Below the pieces are notes generated by a model. The model was not told where the DNA came from. It did not search any database and worked only from the letters and a program-made list of their open reading frames with translations. A DNA stretch of 64,000 nt from Sphingobacteruim zhuxiongii (lineage in GTDB: Bacteria; Bacteroidota; Bacteroidia; Sphingobacteriales; Sphingobacteriaceae), in contig NZ_CP045652.1 of NCBI RefSeq assembly GCF_009557615.1, forward strand, positions 3,844,001 to 3,908,000, in the 5' to 3' direction. The translations under genes were made by a program, and so were the position numbers. Positions 26,327 through 33,984 of the stretch are shown piece by piece. Each line of letters begins with the position of its first letter. Within the stretch, counting starts at the first letter, position 1.

Positions 26327-26371
26327 ATGAATAAAGAAGGCTGTCAATGTTGACAGCCTTCTTTATTCATT
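26326..26371. terminator. bidirectional terminator, 21-bp perfect stem
   Basis: Arms 26326-26346 and 26351-26371 pair perfectly around an atgt loop, with A/T-rich outer parts and a G+C core gaaggctgtca. It begins on the last base of the TlpA stop codon and ends 2 bp before the stop codon of the convergent TPR gene, serving both. Confidence 0.92.
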
Positions 26372-26372
26372 G

Positions 26373-28685
26373 CTAAAAGAACTTCGAGAATAGGCCTGGT
26401 TTCTTCCAGCTATTCTTGTATTCCTTTGCCAAAGCGCTGTGATCATCGAATGCCAATACGTAATTTAATGTTTTATGCGCTTCTTTTAAATCGCCAGCCT
26501 GATATTGCGCATGCGCCTTGGCTAAATATACTTCCTCGGATAGTTCGTCGTACGACCAGCCTTCTTGATCATAAATCGCTTGGAACTGATCTACGTATTG
26601 ATCAACGAGACTTCTATTGTTTAGTTTATCTTGAAGCTGAATCCCATAGCTTAGCCATAAAGAATATTCGGTAGGCTCCAACGCTAAGCCAACAAATTGA
26701 TTGTATTCCTCAAACATCGCTACCCCCTCTCTATATTGTTGTAATAGGAAATGGCTCTTCACAATCATGTATATTGTTTTTGCTTTGTCGAAATCATTTA
26801 ATAGAAATGATCGCTTATTCTCCATATAAAGTCGCGCTGTCTTATTCACTTCTTTATAGTTCTTTGCTTCATTATGTATTTGCATCAAGTTGTACTGCGG
26901 ATTCGCCTCATCAGGAAAACGCTTCGCTAAATCAGCATAATAAGCAAGTCTAACTTCCTGCGGTTCTTCGGCATAGAGATTATATAGTACACCCTCAACT
27001 AAGTTTTTAGCATATTCAAAGTCTCTGAAATCATAGTCTGATATATCAGGATTATCATTATAGTGGCCGTAAATTTCAAACAACAGTTCTTCTGCTTCTG
27101 CTTTAATATCTTCTGATAATCCTAACTTATCATGTACAACGATTTGCGAAGCTCTATGCTGAATATAGTTGTAGTAGTAGACCATATCCTCGTTATACAC
27201 GCCAAAAAAATTGTGAATAGCTACGTTGGCTCCTTCATAGTCCTCCCCTTTCATCAACGAATCGACTAACGTATGATGTAACTCCGGAAATTCGGAGTAT
27301 TGAAGACCTTCCTGTGCGATTTCGGCAGACTCTGCATATCGACTAAAAGCGGCTAGGGTTATCGCGTAGTTATTGCAGCACATCGCCATATTGTGTCTAT
27401 CTCCCAACGTGTCGCTCTCGAACTCTGCTTTATCAAAGTAACGATGGAAAGCATCATAAGATTGTTGATACAGCGCGAGTTCAATCATCCGAAACTCTAA
27501 TTTTGTTTCGTCAGCAACGTTGAGCTCATTGATAAAATTAGCTATGTTAACAGCCTCATTATATAAGTCTCGAGGTTTATCAGGAAATGTAGGGATTGAC
27601 GTGCTAATCATTTGATGCGCCAAAAATATAGATTCTACCATCCGTCTCCAACTACAAGCATTAGGCTGTAATTTATTCGCATTTTCCAACAAATCGATCG
27701 CTTGTAAACAATCTCCTTGCTCATATAAATATGTTCCCGCAAAATGAAAACTCGCGTAATCTTTAGGATTGCTCTTCATCAAGGCACCGGCATGTTTAAA
27801 GTAGAAATCATCTTCTTTTCCTAGCAAATTCGCATAATTACGTTCTATAATCAGTTGATAATACAAAACGTCAGGGTTGCTATAAGACTGATTGATTAGC
27901 CCCTCGAAGCGATGATACCATTTAACAAGACCTTCTTGAATATAGGTCGCTGTATTGTCTCCTTCGATTAATTTCATCATAATCTTCAGCGAAAGATCAA
28001 TCGCTTGATTTTCATAAGCAATTTCTGCCAAATCCAAATAACTCTGTTCATTGGAGCTCACATAACGCTCAATCTGTTCAGCGATGAGTTTGACTAATTC
28101 AGCACCACTGCTGAGTTTGGAATAGTCTAGAACATAAATCTTCTTCAGCCAGAAGTAAGAAACATTTTTATCAAGTAAATCTCTATTGTCAATGAATTCC
28201 TTTCTGAAATAAGCTATTCCCTGATCTATTGTATCCAGTAGAAGTTCATTTTCCCCTAAAGACTCATATATTTTCACCAAAAAATCAAAGCCATAAACTG
28301 CCGATTCGGATTGATCAATCAGTCGCTTTGCGTAAGAAACAAATTCATCTCTATTGTCTGTTGTAATGTGTTTCTGAGGTCTTCCTATCTGCCAAAGAAC
28401 ATACTCATTACTCAAAGTATAATTTAAAATATTATAAAGTGCTTTATTGTTATTAGGTTCAATGGCCAAAATCCGTTGCAAATATGGAATAACGTATGCC
28501 TGTATAGAAGTAAAGGTCTCTTCATGTCCTTCACGGTAAGCTAGATCATGATGCGCTACAGCCATTAGAAATAATGTATCAAGGTCTGTCGGCTGTTCAA
28601 CCAGCAAGCGCTCGCCTTCCTTTATACATTCTTCAATCTCATTTGCATAAAATAATTGTTCTAATTCTTCGTAGTTCATACTCAT
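26373..28685 (-). CDS. large cytoplasmic TPR protein of unknown function
   Basis: The 770-aa product has no signal peptide or membrane segment and consists nearly throughout of TPR-like helix pairs: for example LDTLFLMAVAHHDLAYREGH, AYVIPYLQRILAIEPNNNKA, DYASFHFAGTYLYEQGDCL and LKEAHKTLNYVLAFDDHSAL. It probably acts as a scaffold or chaperone-like adaptor. I start it at ATG 28685 (MSMNYEELEQLF); ATG 28679 is equally possible, and a TTG farther upstream at 28739 is unlikely. It is transcribed alone and shares a terminator with the SusCD operon on the other strand. No family assigned beyond TPR. Confidence 0.8.
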   Translation of the reverse strand: MSMNYEELEQLFYANEIEECIKEGERLLVEQPTDLDTLFLMAVAHHDLAYREGHEETFTSIQAYVIPYLQRILAIEPNNNKALYNILNYTLSNEYVLWQIGRPQKHITTDNRDEFVSYAKRLIDQSESAVYGFDFLVKIYESLGENELLLDTIDQGIAYFRKEFIDNRDLLDKNVSYFWLKKIYVLDYSKLSSGAELVKLIAEQIERYVSSNEQSYLDLAEIAYENQAIDLSLKIMMKLIEGDNTATYIQEGLVKWYHRFEGLINQSYSNPDVLYYQLIIERNYANLLGKEDDFYFKHAGALMKSNPKDYASFHFAGTYLYEQGDCLQAIDLLENANKLQPNACSWRRMVESIFLAHQMISTSIPTFPDKPRDLYNEAVNIANFINELNVADETKLEFRMIELALYQQSYDAFHRYFDKAEFESDTLGDRHNMAMCCNNYAITLAAFSRYAESAEIAQEGLQYSEFPELHHTLVDSLMKGEDYEGANVAIHNFFGVYNEDMVYYYNYIQHRASQIVVHDKLGLSEDIKAEAEELLFEIYGHYNDNPDISDYDFRDFEYAKNLVEGVLYNLYAEEPQEVRLAYYADLAKRFPDEANPQYNLMQIHNEAKNYKEVNKTARLYMENKRSFLLNDFDKAKTIYMIVKSHFLLQQYREGVAMFEEYNQFVGLALEPTEYSLWLSYGIQLQDKLNNRSLVDQYVDQFQAIYDQEGWSYDELSEEVYLAKAHAQYQAGDLKEAHKTLNYVLAFDDHSALAKEYKNSWKKPGLFSKFF

Positions 28686-29012
28686 ATCGCGTATTGGGTA
28701 AAATGTATTTGGCAAGAAAGCAAACTGAAAACATAGCAATCTTTGCCTTTACAACGGCAAATTACAAAACTTCTTGTCATCTTGTAATGGTAGTTTTCAG
28801 GGATAATTGTTAATCAGCAACATACTTTTATTATTTATTCACAATAAGTGATATTCAATATTTACAAGGTCGAATGCGGTTAGCCTATCCTACTTGCTAA
28901 ACGTTCTTTGCCTCAGTTGAATTGTTTTGCTGTAAGATATTTTACACCTCATAATCTATTCCTATCTTTATTTAGAAACTGACTATAAAATCATTGCAGA
29001 ACGCGTTAGCTT
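28686..29012. other. divergent intergenic region, 327 bp
   Basis: Separates the minus-strand TPR gene from the plus-strand NTF2-like gene and should hold both promoters. A TATCTTTA box near 28961-28975 resembles the Bacteroidota -7 element in 7 of 8 positions but lacks a -33 element at the usual distance. No RNA gene, repeat or extra coding sequence was seen. Confidence 0.4.
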
Positions 29013-29393
29013 ATGAATACAAGAGAAGAAATTATTCGAAATTATATTGACGGTTACAATCGTTTCGACATCCCTAAAATGCTTAAAGATTTTGCTGACG
29101 ACATCGTTTTTGAAAATATCCAGAATCATGTAACAACCGACTCCCTTGAAGGAATAAATGCATTTCAAGAACAAGCAGAAATGGCGAAAGAATATTTTTC
29201 CAATAGGACACAAACGATTATTGCGTTTCATCATCATATCGATTATACGGAGATTGAAATCGATTATGAAGCAACACTCGCATTCGACTTTCCGGGAAGC
29301 CTAAAAAAGGGCGATAAAATTCAGTTGAAAGGCAAGTCAATCTTTACATTTTCCGACGCTAACAAAATTCAAAAACTTTTAGACATCAGCTAG
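29013..29393 (+). CDS. NTF2-like (SnoaL-type) protein
   Basis: The 126-aa product fits the NTF2-like cone fold: helix NTREEIIRNYIDGYNRFDIPKML, then FADDIVFENIQN, a strand TDSLEGINAF, and three C-terminal strands (TIIAFHHHIDYTEIEIDYEATLAF, KGDKIQLKGKSIFTF, KIQKLLDIS). This is the pattern of SnoaL/polyketide-cyclase-like or ketosteroid-isomerase-like proteins, which range from enzymes to binding proteins. The catalytic Asp cannot be decided by eye, so no reaction is assigned. It is monocistronic with its own strong terminator, immediately before an insertion sequence. Confidence 0.8.
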   Translation: MNTREEIIRNYIDGYNRFDIPKMLKDFADDIVFENIQNHVTTDSLEGINAFQEQAEMAKEYFSNRTQTIIAFHHHIDYTEIEIDYEATLAFDFPGSLKKGDKIQLKGKSIFTFSDANKIQKLLDIS

Positions 29394-29427
29394 TTATATA
29401 AAAACTTTTTACTCGAAATAAGCCTTT

Positions 29428-29470
29428 AAAATAAAAGGAGCCATTTTGATAAAATGGCTCCTTTTATTTT
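29428..29470 (+). terminator. intrinsic terminator of the NTF2-like gene, 20-bp stem
   Basis: Arms 29428-29447 and 29451-29470 pair perfectly around a gat loop; the core ggagccatttt is flanked by A and T runs, giving a T tract on both strands. It lies 34 bp after the NTF2-like stop and only 7 bp from the left end of the insertion sequence. Confidence 0.93.
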
Positions 29471-29477
29471 ATATTAT

Positions 29478-29501
29478 TGTCTCGTCCTGAAATAGCGATA
29501 C
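29478..29501 (+). repeat. IS3-family left terminal inverted repeat
   Basis: 24 bp starting TGTCTCGTCCTGAAA; matches the reverse complement of 30838-30861 at 19 of 24 positions, with the common core GTCCTGAAA and inner GATAC. Confidence 0.9.
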
Positions 29502-29516
29502 ATAAAAAGAATCGTT

Positions 29517-29945
29517 ATGAAAGAAATATCCAATTATGTAAAACGTACGCAGCGTGATTACACTTTAAGCTTCAAACTGAATGTTGTCAGAGAAGTTGAA
29601 TCCGGAGAATTGACAAGCACACAAGCACAAAGAAAGTATGGTATCCAAGGAGATAGCACAATTCGTAACTGGTTGAAAAAATATGGTAACTTTGATTGGG
29701 AGAATCAAATACCATCCAGTATGGCAAAGTCACCAGAACAACGCATTTTAGAATTAGAAGCCAAAATCAAATTGTTGGAGAAGCAGAAAGCGCAGCTTGA
29801 GCGACAGAATTACATTGCTGATTCCAAAGCGATTATCTTTGATATGATGATCGATATTGCCGAACAAGAATATAAAATAGACGTAAGAAAAAACTTCAAA
29901 CCCGCACAATCGATTGTTTCCGACAAGAAAAACAAAAAAGCCTAA
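29517..29945 (+). CDS. IS3-family transposase OrfA
   Basis: The 142-aa protein supplies the DNA-binding part of the transposase. Residues 10-60 form a helix-turn-helix (RDYTLSFKLNVVREVESGEL, then TQAQRKYGIQGDSTIRNWLKKYG), and residues 72-105 a leucine-zipper-like coiled coil (RILELEAKIKLLEKQKAQLE) used for OrfA/OrfAB oligomerisation. It ends ...KKNKKA just after a run of six A. The gene starts 16 bp inside the left repeat of the element and OrfB follows in the -1 frame. Confidence 0.93.
   Translation: MKEISNYVKRTQRDYTLSFKLNVVREVESGELTSTQAQRKYGIQGDSTIRNWLKKYGNFDWENQIPSSMAKSPEQRILELEAKIKLLEKQKAQLERQNYIADSKAIIFDMMIDIAEQEYKIDVRKNFKPAQSIVSDKKNKKA
29934..29940 (+). promoter_or_regulatory. candidate -1 frameshift site AAAAAAG
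   Basis: The heptamer lies at the end of orfA, three bases before its stop codon. OrfB lies in the -1 frame and that frame is open through this point. However, the orfA reading phase is C-AAA-AAA-G rather than the canonical A-AAA-AAG, so only the second AAA codon can re-pair perfectly after slipping. Confidence 0.5.
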
Positions 29946-29959
29946 GTTTTACTTGTGGG

Positions 29960-30808
29960 TTGTTCGGGTTAAGTAGGCAAGTGTATTATCGAAGAATCAG
30001 ACGAACTAAAAGAAGTCAAAATATAGCGAGTAAAGTTGTGAGCTTAGTCCAGGAACTACGCGCTGTTCAGCCAAGAATTGGTACACGGAAACTCTATCAT
30101 TTATTGGTCCAAGAGCTACAGGTATTAAAAGTTGGCAGAGACAAGTTTTTTGATATTTTACGAGCCAATCACTTATTAATTATTCCAAAACGGAGTTATC
30201 GTACCACGACCATGTCACATCATCGATTTAAAAAATATCCTATTATTATTAAAGAAATGAATATTTATCGTCCCAATCAAGTTTGGGTGAGTGACCTCAC
30301 TTACATCGGAAAGCGAGAAAAACCTTGTTATCTAAGTTTGATTACAGATGTATATTCTAAGAAGATAGTAGGCTTTGAAATCTCAAGCACAATGTGTACA
30401 AGTCATGTTGTAAAAGCATTGAAAATGGCTCAAAAACAAAGAAAAATAAAGGAATCATTAATCCATCATTCCGACAGAGGTATCCAATATTGTTCAGACG
30501 AGTATCAATATTATCTAAACAAATACAAGATTAAGTGCAGTATGACAGAAAACTCTGATCCTTATGAAAACGCCATTGCTGAACGTATAAACGGTATTCT
30601 GAAACAAGAGTTCATGATTGATACCTATCATTTAGATCTAATTTTGATGAAGCAAATTGTAGAGGAAGCAATCAATATCTACAACAATGACAGACCACAT
30701 TGGTCTAATCATATGCTAACTCCCAATCAAATGCATCTCAAATCAAATATGAATTACAAAACTTATAAAACAAAAAGCAGTAGAAACCTCTCGGCTACTA
30801 CTGCATAA
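29960..30808 (+). CDS. IS3-family transposase OrfB (DDE integrase core)
   Basis: The 282-residue reading frame carries the catalytic retroviral-integrase fold: WVSDLTYIG with Asp112, HHSDRGIQY with Asp172, and NAIAERINGILKQEF with Glu208, i.e. DD35E spacing, plus an N-terminal HTH_21-like region (PRIGTRKLYHLL) and C-terminal YNNDRPHWSNHMLTPNQ. The first available codon is TTG 29960 with no ATG nearby, and the frame stays open upstream past the end of orfA, so OrfB is most likely made only as an OrfAB fusion through -1 frameshifting. Coordinates mark the part free of orfA. Confidence 0.93.
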   Translation: MFGLSRQVYYRRIRRTKRSQNIASKVVSLVQELRAVQPRIGTRKLYHLLVQELQVLKVGRDKFFDILRANHLLIIPKRSYRTTTMSHHRFKKYPIIIKEMNIYRPNQVWVSDLTYIGKREKPCYLSLITDVYSKKIVGFEISSTMCTSHVVKALKMAQKQRKIKESLIHHSDRGIQYCSDEYQYYLNKYKIKCSMTENSDPYENAIAERINGILKQEFMIDTYHLDLILMKQIVEEAINIYNNDRPHWSNHMLTPNQMHLKSNMNYKTYKTKSSRNLSATTA

Positions 30809-30837
30809 AATTATGTATTTTTAATCACTGAAAAACT

Positions 30838-30861
30838 GTATCTATTTTTCAGGACTAGTCA
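30838..30861 (-). repeat. IS3-family right terminal inverted repeat
   Basis: 24 bp ending ...GACTAGTCA on the plus strand; its reverse complement begins TGACTAGTCCTGAAAAA and aligns with the left end. It is followed directly by the TAT target duplication. Confidence 0.9.
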
Positions 30862-30878
30862 TATTTAATAATATGATT

Positions 30879-31862
30879 TTAAAAAGCATCTACTACAGCA
30901 CTTACAAACTCTATTTCGTCAGCCGTTAATTTAAGATCAATAGCTTTCGCATTTAAAATAGCTTGCTCAGCATTTCTCGCCCCCGCTAGTGCTACAGTAA
31001 TACCAGGACGTTCAATTGTCCAACGTAAAACAAGCTGACTCAGTGTCGCATTCTTATCATCAGCAAGGGGTTTAATACGTTCCAATAATATATTGGCCTT
31101 TTCAATAAAATCGGGCTGGAAATGCGGTAAACTAGCTCGATGATCCCCATCTTGGAAAGTATATCCCGCATGAATCTTCCCGGTTAACAAACCACGTTCA
31201 AGCGGACTATAGGCCAACACAGACTTTTGATGATGGATACAGTAAGGTACCGTTTCATCCTCAACAGAACGATTAACCATGCTAAATGGAATTTGATTAG
31301 AAACAATAGAGATGGTTTTTTCTGCTTCTTCCATTTGACTAACATTATAATTACACACGCCTACGTGAAGTACCTTTCCTTGTTCAACTAATCTCGTAAC
31401 GGCTTCAAACGTTTCATCAATTGCTGTTGTTATATCTGGCCAGTGTATTTGATATAAGTCTATATAGTCAGTACCCAAGCGTTTCAAGCTTTGCTCACAC
31501 TCGTAGATTACAGACTCTTTGCCTGCATATTTATATATTTCGATCGGATCCCCATTGTTATTTTTGCTATGAAAGCCAAAATCTCCCTTATCTAAATCCC
31601 ATCGCATTCCAAATTTCGTCAAGATCTGAACCTTATCTCTAGGTAATCCACGAATCGCCTCACCGACGATTTCTTCCGAGGTTCCTTGGCCATAGATTGG
31701 TGCAGTATCAATTGAAGTTACGCCTAAATCATATGCTGCCTGAATAGCTGCTATGGCATCATTTCTATCAGTAGATCCCCACATCCAGCCTCCGGCAGCC
31801 CACGCACCAAAGGTAATCGCCGACACGTTTAAATCACTGTTTCCTAATTTTCTATATTCCAT
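30879..31862 (-). CDS. aldo/keto reductase
   Basis: The 327-aa NADPH-dependent oxidoreductase has the intact AKR tetrad: Asp52 (SIDTAPIYG), Tyr57, Lys83 (ILTKFG) and His140 (YQIHWPD). The family start MEYRKLGNSDLNVSAITFG and the C-terminal cofactor region (VALAGARNAEQAILNAKA) are normal, and length matches the AKR11/12-type general stress or sugar reductases. Substrate is not readable from the sequence. The gene is monocistronic or cotranscribed with the small gene 50 bp upstream; the insertion sequence lies 17 bp downstream of its stop, so its original terminator may have been displaced. Confidence 0.93.
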   Translation of the reverse strand: MEYRKLGNSDLNVSAITFGAWAAGGWMWGSTDRNDAIAAIQAAYDLGVTSIDTAPIYGQGTSEEIVGEAIRGLPRDKVQILTKFGMRWDLDKGDFGFHSKNNNGDPIEIYKYAGKESVIYECEQSLKRLGTDYIDLYQIHWPDITTAIDETFEAVTRLVEQGKVLHVGVCNYNVSQMEEAEKTISIVSNQIPFSMVNRSVEDETVPYCIHHQKSVLAYSPLERGLLTGKIHAGYTFQDGDHRASLPHFQPDFIEKANILLERIKPLADDKNATLSQLVLRWTIERPGITVALAGARNAEQAILNAKAIDLKLTADEIEFVSAVVDAF

Positions 31863-31912
31863 AAGATTCTAGATTATATAAATAATTAACATTCCGTATC
31901 CGAAACGTTTTA

Positions 31913-32347
31913 CTAGTCACGCTTCAAATCCACATACTTCTTTTCAAAATATACTGTCTTTTGTTCAGCAGTACTTATATACCTCGCTTGGATATAATTT
32001 CCTCTCGTTTTCACGTAATAAATGCTACCGTCTTCGAGACCTGTCGTTGCATAATAGTTCCCTAATGGTAATTGTGTTTTACTCTCAACGTCCTTCGTAA
32101 ACACACTAAAAAGTATTAGTGGCTTTGACTTGAGACTTGGACTGCTGTAACCAACAATCCTGTAATCACAGCGAATTCGAGCAACCAACAACATTTCATT
32201 GTTATCTGAAATTAGAAATTTGTTACAATTCTCTTCCATTTGCACTTCATCATCTTTCGAAGAATTTTCAGCCTCTTGAGCCTTAAGATGGTTGACATGG
32301 AACAAGAACATCAAGAAAATAGGAAGGGAGTAAAGTAGGTTTTTCAT
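31913..32347 (-). CDS. hypothetical secreted protein
   Basis: The 144-aa product has a signal peptide (residues 1-23, ending LKAQ) and no lipobox. The mature part has two cysteines (CNKF and RCDYR) that could form one disulfide, an acidic start (AENSSKDDEVQMEEN), and a beta-rich remainder that includes YYVKTRGNYIQARYI. It lies 50 bp upstream of the aldo/keto reductase gene in the same direction. No family recognised. Confidence 0.65.
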   Translation of the reverse strand: MKNLLYSLPIFLMFLFHVNHLKAQEAENSSKDDEVQMEENCNKFLISDNNEMLLVARIRCDYRIVGYSSPSLKSKPLILFSVFTKDVESKTQLPLGNYYATTGLEDGSIYYVKTRGNYIQARYISTAEQKTVYFEKKYVDLKRD

Positions 32348-32554
32348 TCTAAAATCAATTATGTAGTGTAGAAAACAAATTTCAGTAAGCTGCCTAGATG
32401 TTAAACTTTTGGGTATACAGCTTTTAGTCTAAACAAATTTATCTATAAATCATTGCCTATCCAAACTAATCATTTCCCATCATTTAAATATCCATTTCAA
32501 ACGAATAATTTAGAAAAACTATATTTACTAAGTAAAATCAAATCTAATTAAAGG

Positions 32555-33061
32555 ATGAGAACACTATTACTAACTATTTCAACAGCAATATTTTTAGTTA
32601 CATCTTGTAACAATGCACCGAAAGAAAACCAGCAAAATCAATCGGATAGTCTTGCAACAAATCAGCTTCAGCATACAGATAAGGAGCCTATTCCTTATAT
32701 TTTAGCAAAGAATTACTTTGTTAAGAATACAGTTGGAGAAGAAAAAAACGGAGTACATAAGTTAGAATCACAAGCTGATTTTGATAGTCTTTTTTCTGCC
32801 GCGGCAACTATGGGGAAAGATGGGATGCCAACGGAGATTAATTTTGATAAGCAATTCGTGATCGCCATTATCACTTCAACTTCAGATCTAACACCAACAA
32901 TCGACAGTATTATTTTAGAAAAACAAGGACAGGAAATCGCAGTCACCTATAAAGAAGTATTGGGTGAAAAGCAAAGTTACCAAATACGTCCGGTCGCTAT
33001 CTTAATCATTGATAAACAATATCAGGGGCCTTTGAAATCCGAGATTCAAAAAGAAATCTAA
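32555..33061 (+). CDS. hypothetical lipoprotein, possibly PrcB-like
   Basis: The 168-aa product has lipobox LVTSC (Cys18). The mature part has a Gln/Asn/Ser-rich linker (to about residue 45), then a beta-rich domain with FDKQFVIAIITSTSDLTPTIDSIILEK split across residues 98-124 and a C-terminal RPVAILIIDKQYQGPLK. This strand pattern recalls the PrcB C-terminal domain, but the similarity is weak. The gene converges on the M90 peptidase gene with only 3 bp between the stops. Confidence 0.6.
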   Translation: MRTLLLTISTAIFLVTSCNNAPKENQQNQSDSLATNQLQHTDKEPIPYILAKNYFVKNTVGEEKNGVHKLESQADFDSLFSAAATMGKDGMPTEINFDKQFVIAIITSTSDLTPTIDSIILEKQGQEIAVTYKEVLGEKQSYQIRPVAILIIDKQYQGPLKSEIQKEI

Positions 33062-33064
33062 GGA

Positions 33065-33865
33065 TTATCGTAAGTCCTTCTTATCATTATAGATTTCATC
33101 GAGAAGTTCATATAGTTCAGGATGGTCTTCTCTTAGCAACTTTGGTTTTTGAAAGAAATACTCAGAAACAACGGCAAGAAATTCCGCTTGATTGGTAGCT
33201 GCATAGTCTCGAATATCTGATTTATCTCGCTTAATCAGGGAAATAGTTTCATGCATTTCTTTCAACCAAGGTTCAACCAATTCTTTTGGGATTAAATATT
33301 CTGGAACGCCATCTACTTCGCCATCCGCCTTGTCAATGAGGTGTACAAACTCGTGTATTGCTGTGTTGTTTGTAGAATTCTGTTGAAAGCCTGCAAGCAA
33401 TGCAGGAAGTGACAAAATCATCTTTCTATTCATTGCACCATCCCCAACCATGCCTAGTATATTTCGACCGTTATCTTCTGTATTATACTTCTCATTGAAC
33501 ACTTCTGGATATATCAATACTTCGTCTAAATTCTCATAAGACCAGGACTTGAAATGAAACAACGGAATCGTTGCACTTGCTGCAACCAAAACTCTATGCT
33601 CATCATTGATTTTAACACCCTTTTCCGGTGTTATCTTAGTTGTTTGAAGAAAGTATTCCACTCTATCCACAAACGTCTCCTGCTGCTCGTGATTTAACTG
33701 TATAAAGAACTTCACGTCGTCCGTTAATACTTTTAAAATCGTTTCTCTGGTTGGAATGACAGAATTTACAATCTTTTTGTTACTCACCTTATTCCAAACG
33801 AGGTATATAAGGACAGTTCCGACTAAGAAAATGATAATGGTAATTAAGATTGGAGAGTATTCCAT
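33065..33865 (-). CDS. membrane-anchored M90 (MtfA-like) zinc peptidase
   Basis: The 266-aa product has an N-terminal membrane helix (residues 7-25) and the zinc site HEFVH at 171-175 inside NTAIHEFVHLIDKADGEVDG, typical of the MtfA/M90 family, followed by the conserved QAEFLAVVSEYFFQKP stretch that carries the third ligand. E. coli MtfA interacts with the repressor Mlc and has aminopeptidase activity; a soluble protein there, it is anchored here, so the role may differ. Transcribed on the minus strand, convergent with a lipoprotein gene and downstream of groEL's terminator. Confidence 0.86.
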   Translation of the reverse strand: MEYSPILITIIIFLVGTVLIYLVWNKVSNKKIVNSVIPTRETILKVLTDDVKFFIQLNHEQQETFVDRVEYFLQTTKITPEKGVKINDEHRVLVAASATIPLFHFKSWSYENLDEVLIYPEVFNEKYNTEDNGRNILGMVGDGAMNRKMILSLPALLAGFQQNSTNNTAIHEFVHLIDKADGEVDGVPEYLIPKELVEPWLKEMHETISLIKRDKSDIRDYAATNQAEFLAVVSEYFFQKPKLLREDHPELYELLDEIYNDKKDLR

Positions 33866-33933
33866 TTTATTTATGTTTATCGATTAAGTGTGAACTTTCT
33901 TTGAACAAAATCTATGCTAAAATAGCAATCAAA

Positions 33934-33968
33934 AAAAAATAGCTGTCCTTTTGAGACAGCTATTTTTT
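33934..33968. terminator. groEL terminator, 14-bp stem
   Basis: Arms 33934-33947 and 33955-33968 (aaaaaatagctgtc / gacagctatttttt) pair perfectly around a 7-nt loop, with A and T runs on both outer ends. It lies 17 bp beyond the groEL stop on the minus strand. Confidence 0.92.
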
Positions 33969-33984
33969 CTAAATATTGTTCAGC

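Larger units (their letters stand above)
29478..30861 (+). mobile_element. IS3-family insertion sequence, apparently complete, 1384 bp
   Basis: The element is bounded by 24-bp terminal inverted repeats that begin TG and end CA (29478-29501 and 30838-30861, 19 of 24 matching) and by a 3-bp direct repeat TAT (29475-29477 and 30862-30864), as expected for IS3-family target duplication. It encodes OrfA and OrfB with OrfB in the -1 frame, and a DD35E catalytic core without interruptions. The right end lies 17 bp from the aldo-keto reductase stop codon and the left end 7 bp after a terminator hairpin, so no gene is broken. It is probably still mobile. Confidence 0.93.

Noticed and set aside
28701..28730. 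Possible sigma-54 (-24/-12) promoter at tggcaagaaagcaaa
   Set aside because: It lacks the GG-N10-GC spacing required for sigma-54 promoters.
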